Assembly (NCBI RefSeq): GCF_007752935.1
Contig: NZ_CP036319.1
Coordinates: 2,108,001 to 2,172,000, forward strand
Reading direction: 5' to 3'
Length of the DNA stretch: 64,000 bases
Source of the DNA: Crateriforma conspicua
Lineage (GTDB): Bacteria; Planctomycetota; Planctomycetia; Pirellulales; Pirellulaceae
Shown piece by piece: positions 8,798 to 15,209 of this stretch; position 1 is the first letter of the stretch; each line of letters opens with the position of its first letter. The position numbers were made by a program, and so were the translations under genes. The notes below the pieces were generated by a model, which saw nothing but the letters and a program-made list of their open reading frames with translations, was not told the DNA's origin and made no database searches.

Positions 8798-9450
8798 AGT
8801 TTCCGTCCTTGGATTAGTGGTTCGATGCTGATTCCGCCGTCCAAACCGCCTTGGAAAGAAGACCGCACCCGAGCAGGCTGCCGATCCCGGTACCTGAGCA
8901 TCACATCTCATTACTTCGACAACATTCCTGACCAGATTCGCTTTTCATCCGCCTTCATATTGGGGGAGTCAGGGAAACGATCCCCCGTCAATGATCTCGA
9001 CCCCAACAATTGTCAAAACTTGTTGACGGCACCCATCGCCAAATTGATCTACATCAAGCGACGCCTGCTCGCCCAATGCACCAACGCAAAACAGCCGCCA
9101 CGAAACTTCGCAACTGCCGTCGGTACAAGTCAGTGGTGGAGTTGAGCAACCTCCATCGCCTTTTCGCTTTCATAAGCGTCAGATGACCGGGAACGAAGAA
9201 ACAGGAAAACGCCATCAATCGGGAACCAACCATCCACAAAAAAAGCCCGCCAAGTATTTCACCGGGCGGGCTTTGTGGATCGTTTCGGAATCAACCTTCA
9301 CTCACGACGCACCATCCCCGCCTCGCCCTCGAAGGACGAGTCGGTCGTTGTTGTTGTGAATAAAGTGGATGTGGTCATCTCAATTTCCAAAATTGACGGA
9401 CTGGTGCATAGACACTTTGGTGCCGGCGAGGTTCGCTTACCTCTTTCGCT
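8798..9450. other. Intergenic gap between host cluster and prophage block
   Basis: 653 bp without a credible gene. It holds the promoter region of the porin gene near 8800-9000, the bidirectional terminator at 9241-9276, and otherwise unassigned DNA. As the left edge of the prophage it should contain an attachment site, but I could not find a tRNA gene or a repeat shared with the right edge near 61.9 kb. Confidence 0.5.
9241..9276. terminator. Bidirectional hairpin terminator
   Basis: AAAGCCCGCC and GGCGGGCTTT form a perfect 10-bp stem with a 13-base loop, with A residues before and T residues after it. It can therefore terminate transcription from either side, in particular the minus-strand prophage transcript arriving from 9451. 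Confidence 0.75.
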
Positions 9451-9831
9451 TTAGCCCGATGTCGAACCACCGTCGAAACTGACTGGATAGATCGCGGGGT
9501 CGGGCGGCATGTCGGGGTAATACTCGCCGGGGTGACCTGGTGGCAGGTCGTCTGGTGCAGAGTGACCAGGTGGCACGTGGTACGGGTGGTCGGGTGGCAG
9601 TCGCGGCCACGTGTGGATCGGGGGATAGGCTTCGATGACGGTTGGCTCTTCGGGCTCGGGCGGCCACGGCCAATCCTCGGGCCACCATTCGGGACGTGAA
9701 CCGAGGTCGTCACTGGATCCGTCGTCGTCGGTTGAGCTACCTTCGGGGGTGTACGGTGGTTCGCTGCCGGGCGGATCGAATGGTGGAACAAATGGAGGCG
9801 GCGGCATTTCGGGTTCGAACGGCGATGTCAT
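9451..9831 (-). CDS. Proline/acidic-rich protein downstream of the radical SAM gene
   Basis: A 126-residue low-complexity protein beginning MTSPFEPEMPPPPFVPPF. Proline, acidic residues and tryptophan dominate (RPEWWPEDWPWPPEPEEP), and the C-terminal half is rich in P and H. No domain is recognised. Its start overlaps the radical SAM stop by ATGA, so it is translated with that gene and is the last member of the coupled glycosylation block. It could be a structural tail-tip protein or a substrate of the radical SAM or glycosyltransferase enzymes; nothing in the sequence decides this. Confidence 0.6.
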   Translation of the reverse strand: MTSPFEPEMPPPPFVPPFDPPGSEPPYTPEGSSTDDDGSSDDLGSRPEWWPEDWPWPPEPEEPTVIEAYPPIHTWPRLPPDHPYHVPPGHSAPDDLPPGHPGEYYPDMPPDPAIYPVSFDGGSTSG

Positions 9832-10634
9832 TGCAAAGCACTCCGTTGCAGCGGGTTGGGATGAACGAATTTGGTGCCGCGCGATGGACACAGGCCGCAC
9901 TGCGGGATCGCTTTGGTTTGTAAGAACTCGCGAACTTGATCGTCGGTCGCGGTTGGTGAACAGGCTTGGTAGGTGCGGAAGAGTTGCCATTGCGGCAGAT
10001 CGTGCAACTTGAGTCGCGCCTCAAGTTGGCTGAAGAACGCAAGGGCCGGGCACTTGAACAGCATCGATCGGAAGAGCTGCGTGCACGTCTTCTGCATGCA
10101 GGCGCGATAGGCAGCTTTGGGGTTTGATTGGAATGGTACGGGCCTGCCGTTCTCGACGTTGTATTGCCGCATCCAACCGAGATGCGACTGGCGAATCTTG
10201 ATTCGGATGCCGGGATACTCTTCTCGCCAGCGCCAGACGAGTCGCTTCACTTCGCGGAAGCGCGTGAGGTATTCCTCGTGCGTTCCATGTTGGCTGACTT
10301 CGAGCCGGCAATCGGTTTCAATTAGGACTGACGGCAGTTCGGGAAACCGATGCAGAACGAGCCCATTTGTGACGAGCATCAGTTGACTGTCGGCCCAATG
10401 CTGCCGAGCAAGCTGGATGTGTTGCAACGCATTCGGATTCAACAGCGGCTCACCACCGAGCAAAGCGAAACGGCGCGGCTTCAAGCGATGCGACCACTTG
10501 GCGTATTCGGAGTCCGCGTCTTCGATCGTGGGTAGTTTGCCGGCGACATGAAAGTTCGAGTAGTGACTGCATTGCTGGCAGGACAGATTGCAACCGTGGG
10601 CGACGTGGTATTCCAATGCTGGCAGTTCGATCAT
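9828..10634 (-). CDS. Radical SAM protein of the glycosyltransferase-associated type
   Basis: 268 residues starting MIELPALEYHVAHGC. The CxxxCxxC cluster site is HGCNLSCQQCSHYS (residues about 14-27), followed by FALLGGEPLLNP, the GGE SAM-binding motif. Further cysteines occur in CMQKTCTQLF, LFKCPAL and, near the end, QCGLCPSRG; the C-terminal ones could hold an auxiliary cluster. The CNLxCxxCSHxS signature is typical of radical SAM proteins that accompany surface-glycan glycosyltransferases. Start 10634 forms an ATGA overlap with the upstream glycosyltransferase. The reaction is unknown. Confidence 0.8.
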   Translation of the reverse strand: MIELPALEYHVAHGCNLSCQQCSHYSNFHVAGKLPTIEDADSEYAKWSHRLKPRRFALLGGEPLLNPNALQHIQLARQHWADSQLMLVTNGLVLHRFPELPSVLIETDCRLEVSQHGTHEEYLTRFREVKRLVWRWREEYPGIRIKIRQSHLGWMRQYNVENGRPVPFQSNPKAAYRACMQKTCTQLFRSMLFKCPALAFFSQLEARLKLHDLPQWQLFRTYQACSPTATDDQVREFLQTKAIPQCGLCPSRGTKFVHPNPLQRSALQ

Positions 10635-11344
10635 CGCCAAATCACTCGCTCCAATCCATGTTTTTGTAGTGCCGCTCGTTGAAACTCGGGACGACGACGC
10701 TGATAGCCCGGCGGGTCGACATGCTCGTGCTTGAACGAATGCGAAACGTCGCAGGCCACGTTGACGCCAGCGATCTTGCACCGCCAGAAGAAGTCCCAGT
10801 GCTCTTCGACCTTGAGCGACTCGTCCCAGCGGATCGCTTGAACAATGTCGCGGTAAGCGATAAAGCAGTTGCCAACGTAGTGACACCAGCGAATCGAACC
10901 GCGTTTCTTGTAATGGCCATGCGGAATCCGCATCGTCTTGCGTTGGACCCGCATCATCTTGGGTCTCTCTTGATGATTTGAAAGCCCGGCAAGCAAGTCG
11001 AGATCGTGATGCTGATCGAGTTTGCGGACCAAATCGGGAAGTCGGGTTCGTTCTGTGACCAGATGATCGTCGTCGGCGAACACGACGATGGGCGTATCAC
11101 CAACATCCAATAACCGATTTCGGCCGGCTGACAATCCGATGTCGTACTCGGTCTCGATCAATTGATCGACCAACGTGGCTTCCTCGGGACAATTCACCGA
11201 GAACCGCAGTTCCGGCTTGCCATCGTCGAGAACGTGAATGCTTGGCCGATCATTGCCGTAGTGCTGATGGATGCTCCGCACCAATGCGGCACAACACTGC
11301 GGGCGATGGATTGTCTTGATGCAGAAGGTGACCAAGTCCGTCAT
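10631..11344 (-). CDS. GT2-type glycosyltransferase (first of two paralogues)
   Basis: 237 residues. LVTFCIKTIHRP opens a GT-A Rossmann fold, SIHVLDDGKPELRF is strand 4, and GLSAGRNRLLDV followed by PIVVFADDDHLVTE carries the DDD metal-binding motif of family 2 transferases. WDESLKVEEHWDFFWRCK is the usual C-terminal acceptor/catalytic region. It is clearly paralogous to the gene at 11827-12573 (shared TFCIKTIHRP, GRN and DDDH). It most likely transfers a sugar from a nucleotide-sugar to a protein or glycan; context suggests the serine-rich phage protein. It is coupled to the radical SAM gene by ATGA. Confidence 0.82.
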   Translation of the reverse strand: MTDLVTFCIKTIHRPQCCAALVRSIHQHYGNDRPSIHVLDDGKPELRFSVNCPEEATLVDQLIETEYDIGLSAGRNRLLDVGDTPIVVFADDDHLVTERTRLPDLVRKLDQHHDLDLLAGLSNHQERPKMMRVQRKTMRIPHGHYKKRGSIRWCHYVGNCFIAYRDIVQAIRWDESLKVEEHWDFFWRCKIAGVNVACDVSHSFKHEHVDPPGYQRRRPEFQRAALQKHGLERVIWR

Positions 11345-11379
11345 AATGCGTCAGTCTCCAACCTCACTGATGAAATGCG

Positions 11380-11820
11380 ATGGCAAAGAAATCTGCTAAA
11401 CCCGAAACGACTACCGAAGTGAAACTGCTATCCGGAGGCAATCCGCAAATTGCGAAAGCCGATGGCGACCAACCGGTGCAGGCCTACATCGCCGCGATGC
11501 CTGAGTGGAAGCACGATGTCGGTCGATGGATTGACCAACTTGTTGTCGCGTCCATTCCAAGTGTTCGAAAAGCGGTCCGCTGGAACACGCCGTTCTATGG
11601 AGTCGAAGGGCATGGATGGTTTCTGTGCTTTCACTGCTTCAACAAGTACGTCAAAGTTTCGTTCTTGAACGGTGATCAGCTTGAGCCTGCACCCCCAGTG
11701 AAATCCAAGCAAGAGACCGTCCGTTCGCTACACGTCGGCGAGAATGACGAGCGAGACGATCAGCAATTGATCAAATGGATTCGTCAGGCTGCAGCTTTGC
11801 CGGGCGACAATGTCTTCTAA
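11380..11820 (+). CDS. DUF1801 domain protein on the opposite strand
   Basis: 146 residues of the DUF1801 family: GDQPVQAYIAAMPEWKHDVGRWIDQLV, then VRKAVRWNTPFYGVEGHGWFLCFHCFNKYVKVSFLNG, the hallmark hydrophobic core. Function is not established; members are short cytoplasmic alpha/beta proteins. It is the only plus-strand gene in a 22-kb minus-strand phage block and sits exactly between the two GT2 paralogues. It therefore looks like a passenger gene inserted during or after their duplication. It has its own ATG and no visible terminator. Confidence 0.8.
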   Translation: MAKKSAKPETTTEVKLLSGGNPQIAKADGDQPVQAYIAAMPEWKHDVGRWIDQLVVASIPSVRKAVRWNTPFYGVEGHGWFLCFHCFNKYVKVSFLNGDQLEPAPPVKSKQETVRSLHVGENDERDDQQLIKWIRQAAALPGDNVF

Positions 11821-11826
11821 ATAGAG

Positions 11827-12573
11827 TTACGCACGGACGACTTGGCCTCCGGAGAGTCGCATGGAATGGAAACCGTGTTTGCGAAGTCCCATCGCGCGGA
11901 ACTTGGCTCGCTTGCGAAGGACTCGATAATCAGCGGACTCGACGTGGGCGTGTTTGATGAAGCAATCACCGGCGACTGCGACTTTCAACTCGGCGAGTCT
12001 GGCGCGGTAGAAGAACTCCCAGTGCTCGAACGTCTTAATGGCCTCATCCCATCGCAGAGTGCGAATCGTCTCAGTGCGAGCGAGAAACGCGTTGGACGAC
12101 ATATCGCACCAAGCGACGTAGCCACGGCGATGAGTCTCGCCGCGGTGCATCCAGATCCGCTTGCCGTCCATCAGCTTAGATAGCATCGTCGGCCGACCGC
12201 CGGAACCTTGTCTGACTCCCAGGATGTCGATGTCGAGTTCGACAAAGCGTTTTTGAACTCGATCGAAATTCAGGTTTTCGGTGACGACGTGATCGTCATC
12301 GAGCAGGAACAGGAAATCGGTGGTCACCGAATCGACGGCGAGGTTTCGCCCTGCACCAACTCCAACGTCGTGGGATTCGGTGTGGATCACTTTGCAGTTG
12401 GCGGCGGTGTTCGGATACTTGGCGACGAATCGACGCTCAGGCTTGCCATCGTCAACAATAGTGATCTTGGGATCGTTAAAGTGTTTTCGCAGCGATTCGA
12501 CCAAGCGATGGCAGGACCACGGGCGGTGGATCGTCTTGATGCAGAACGTGATGTCCGAAAGTGAGATGCTCAC
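11827..12573 (-). CDS. GT2-type glycosyltransferase (second paralogue)
   Basis: 248 residues starting with the GTG at 12573, which overlaps the stop of the preceding gene as GTGA. It reads SDITFCIKTIHRP, ITIVDDGKPERRF, VGAGRNLAVDSV and FLFLLDDDHVVTE, the last being the family-2 metal motif; the C-terminal region has WDEAIKTFEHWEFFYRARL. It matches the paralogue at 10631-11344 throughout but is diverged. It probably acts in the same glycan pathway on a different linkage. An upstream extension of the frame is open but lacks homology and overlaps the neighbour, so I reject it. Confidence 0.82.
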   Translation of the reverse strand: MSISLSDITFCIKTIHRPWSCHRLVESLRKHFNDPKITIVDDGKPERRFVAKYPNTAANCKVIHTESHDVGVGAGRNLAVDSVTTDFLFLLDDDHVVTENLNFDRVQKRFVELDIDILGVRQGSGGRPTMLSKLMDGKRIWMHRGETHRRGYVAWCDMSSNAFLARTETIRTLRWDEAIKTFEHWEFFYRARLAELKVAVAGDCFIKHAHVESADYRVLRKRAKFRAMGLRKHGFHSMRLSGGQVVRA

Positions 12574-13292
12574 GCCACCAAAGCTCCCGTGGGTTGGGCG
12601 ATTCCAGTTTCCCACCATTGCCTGAGCAGTTCTTCGGGCACAGATCCGTCGGGCTGGACCAGTCTCAAGACGTGGCGATGATGGGTGATGCGGATTACGG
12701 AATAGTGACGGACTTGGCCGCGGACTCGGCAGTTCCACTCGGCTGGCAACACGTAACTGGGCACTCGGTGACGCAGCAGTGCCTTGGTGAGCAATATCTC
12801 GTCGTTGCCGCCGCGGTAGGTTCGCCGCCAGTGGGCCAAAGCCCTGAGAACGCGAGGGCATTTCCGCAGCATCAAAACGCCCGAGTTCATCGATGGGACG
12901 CCACAGATGCGGACTTTGTCGCATCGACGGGAAACGCCGTGGACGTAAGCGGCCTCGTAACCAAACTGATCGGTCAACAAGTCGGCTGGCGCGATCGCGG
13001 ACGGTTTGAGGATGACGGTGTCGACGTCGAGGTAGATCGTTCGCTCAAATGGCAGCCAAGGAATGAATCGTGGTTTGACGTGGTAACCGCCGGTAGCCGA
13101 TACCTCGAAGCGATACTCGACTCTGGGGCATGATTCAGCTGGCTGGTTCGTGAACAGTGCGACCGGCACGTTCGGACAGTGATGCCGCAACGACGCCAGC
13201 GATCGTCGCAGTTGCCAAAGCGATCGCCCACCAATCGCGATGTACATCACGCCTAGGTCTTCTGTTGGTTTCGGGAAGTCGCTCTCCATCAT
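12570..13292 (-). CDS. Glycosyltransferase with DxD motif (GT8/capsular type fold)
   Basis: 240 residues. GVMYIAIGGRSLWQLRRSLASLRHHCPNVPVALFTN is a GT-A nucleotide-binding start. FERTIYLDVDTVIL gives the DVD metal motif and SMNSGVLMLRKCP the N-S-G loop seen in GT8-like enzymes. ILTKALLRHRVPSYVLPAEWN completes the fold. It is coupled by ATGA to the GT25-sulfotransferase upstream and by GTGA to the GT2 gene downstream. Acceptor unknown. Confidence 0.75.
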   Translation of the reverse strand: MMESDFPKPTEDLGVMYIAIGGRSLWQLRRSLASLRHHCPNVPVALFTNQPAESCPRVEYRFEVSATGGYHVKPRFIPWLPFERTIYLDVDTVILKPSAIAPADLLTDQFGYEAAYVHGVSRRCDKVRICGVPSMNSGVLMLRKCPRVLRALAHWRRTYRGGNDEILLTKALLRHRVPSYVLPAEWNCRVRGQVRHYSVIRITHHRHVLRLVQPDGSVPEELLRQWWETGIAQPTGALVA

Positions 13293-14668
13293 CCGTGTTT
13301 TCGCAAGTCGGGATTGACGTGGTTGATGGCCGAAGCGATCTCTTCGTCACTGGGTTCGATGCCGAGGAACTCGATCAGGTTCTTGATGACTTCCTCCGGG
13401 TACGTCACCAACTCGGCAAATTCGATTCGGAAGACGGGCACGTCAGGATGATCGGCGATGAAGCGATCGCGGTGTGCCAGCAGACTGCGCTGTAGTTGCT
13501 CGCATTGATCGTCGGTTGCAGCGAACCATTGCCCCCGATGTTTTTCGCTGCGTGACTTGATGCTGTTGATCGACGCTTCGATGTCCCGCTCGACTGAGAT
13601 GATTCGCAGCGAATCGCCGAGAGCAGCGTGCAGATGTTCGGCGAAGCGACACAGGTGCGGGTACTTTCCGCCGGCGACCGTTTTGTCGCGATTGGCTTCG
13701 GCTTTGCGTTGGACGATCCAGGACTTGAGTTTCTGAGTCAGTTGATGATCGGGCCAAACGGGATCGATCGCCGGGAATCGCATTGCGTTTTCACACAGTT
13801 GGGCCAGCCCGACTGCCTCGCCTCCACCGGTCGCTTCGTATCCCGATAATTGGTTGCCCATGTGGACACCGAGGTGGTGCATGACCATCGCGACGCAGGA
13901 GGTGCCGGATCGATGCGGGCCGAGTACGGCGAAGAACGGCGAGTCACTGTGGTCGGCGTTGCGGGCGTCGTTGAAGAAGCGGGTTTGTTCCCACTTCCGA
14001 CCGCAGATGTTCGACTTGGTCGGAAGCTGGCCCACTGACCAGCGATCAGGCGTGTAGACAGCGATCGATTCCTTTTCGATGTTCTTGCCTTGAACGAGTG
14101 CTTGATAGCGACGCTGAGTCAATCGGCCGAGGTGGTGGTCGATGTGGTGCCGCTGTTGCCAATCATTCCAATGCAGATGGCGGTACAGGGCTTTCATGTT
14201 CTCGCGACCGCGGACCATGAAGGCGTGGGTTCGATTGACGTTGTACGGCCGGTAGACGTGTTCGCTAACTCGTTGCGGCGGATGCTTGCCGGCGAACAGG
14301 TGTTGCCCGCCGAGGTAGGCGAGTCCCCAGTCGGCTGGCAATTCGTCAGCGTATTGTTGGAAGCGTTCTGCAAAGTTTTCGACGAAGCCCGCGTCGTCTT
14401 CAAAGACCACGTAGGAATCGATGCCTTCGATCAAGCACTTTTCCAGAATCAGACAGTGCGATCGGTAGCATCCCCAAGCACCGTTGCCGGCTCGCCATTG
14501 GGGAGGCGTGGCACACCGGCGGCCGTCGATCGCAGCGAAACGCTCGGGTTCGGGAAGTGGCCACGGATCCGGCAGTTGCTGGAGCCACTCCTTGAGTCGG
14601 TCTTCGCGTCGATCGAGGTTGATAAGGAAACATCGCTCGACGACATTCCGATCACGCTCGATCGTCAT
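13289..14668 (-). CDS. GT25 glycosyltransferase fused to a sulfotransferase
   Basis: 459 residues with two enzymes in one chain. Residues about 1-235 are a family 25 (LPS/collagen galactosyltransferase-like) domain: ERCFLINLDRREDRLKEW, GAWGCYRSHCLILEKC, SYVVFEDDAGFVENF and DWGLAYLGGQHLF. Residues about 245-459 form a sulfotransferase: SPFFAVLGPHRSGTSCVAM holds the PAPS-binding P-loop, and LRIISVERDIEASINS has the conserved R/S 3'-phosphate contact. The pair suggests sequential glycosylation and sulfation of one acceptor. The start at 14668 overlaps the Cys-rich gene by 17 bp. Confidence 0.8.
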   Translation of the reverse strand: MTIERDRNVVERCFLINLDRREDRLKEWLQQLPDPWPLPEPERFAAIDGRRCATPPQWRAGNGAWGCYRSHCLILEKCLIEGIDSYVVFEDDAGFVENFAERFQQYADELPADWGLAYLGGQHLFAGKHPPQRVSEHVYRPYNVNRTHAFMVRGRENMKALYRHLHWNDWQQRHHIDHHLGRLTQRRYQALVQGKNIEKESIAVYTPDRWSVGQLPTKSNICGRKWEQTRFFNDARNADHSDSPFFAVLGPHRSGTSCVAMVMHHLGVHMGNQLSGYEATGGGEAVGLAQLCENAMRFPAIDPVWPDHQLTQKLKSWIVQRKAEANRDKTVAGGKYPHLCRFAEHLHAALGDSLRIISVERDIEASINSIKSRSEKHRGQWFAATDDQCEQLQRSLLAHRDRFIADHPDVPVFRIEFAELVTYPEEVIKNLIEFLGIEPSDEEIASAINHVNPDLRKHG

Positions 14669-15209
14669 CGTCTGGCTCGGGTGCGCCGTCGGGGAATTTC
14701 TTCTGGAACCGTCGAACGGCGGTGTGGACGAGTGATTTGGCGATCGTGCGGGTGAACCGTCCATGCGGTAGGCCTCGTGCTTCGGCTTCTTCAAGTAACC
14801 AATCCGTGATCGTTTCGATGTTTTGTAAACAGCCCTCGACGCCCCAGTCGTTCATCGTGTCGGCGCGGGTGTCGCAGTTGCAGGTTTCACTTGGCCGAGC
14901 GAACCAAGCGAGCATCTTTTTGAGTTCGTTGCCGGGACCTGGTCGGTAGTCGGCGATCTTCAGTGTTGCGGGTTCTTCGCTGCGTTCGGGCAGATAGCTG
15001 CGAAGCATCGCGTGCAGTTCACGCGTGTCTTGCTTGCGACGTTTCTTGTTGACCAACGCCATGCCGATAGTGACGACGTTGATCGCTCGCGGGTTGGACT
15101 CGTTCTGACAAGCGTTGCAGGCGGCCGGCGTGACCTTGGCTTGGCAGTCCGCCATGCCGGAGGCGACTTTGCAAACGTTGTCGTTGGTCAGATGCGGGCA
15201 ATGGATCAT
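14652..15209 (-). CDS. Cysteine-rich protein coupled to the serine-rich protein gene
   Basis: 185 residues with no recognised domain. The first 45 residues hold six cysteines in paired spacing (MIHCPHL, NVCKVA, MADCQAK, AACNACQNE), which looks like a small metal-binding knuckle. A second pair, ETCNCD, and WGVEGCLQNIETITDWLLEEAEARGLPHGRF follow; similar GCxxNIETxxxWLxEEA segments occur in planctomycete phage proteins of unknown role. It overlaps the serine-rich gene by ATGA on one side and the GT25-sulfotransferase on the other, so it is co-translated with both. It may be a tail-region protein or an adaptor for the modification enzymes. Confidence 0.6.
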   Translation of the reverse strand: MIHCPHLTNDNVCKVASGMADCQAKVTPAACNACQNESNPRAINVVTIGMALVNKKRRKQDTRELHAMLRSYLPERSEEPATLKIADYRPGPGNELKKMLAWFARPSETCNCDTRADTMNDWGVEGCLQNIETITDWLLEEAEARGLPHGRFTRTIAKSLVHTAVRRFQKKFPDGAPEPDDDDRA

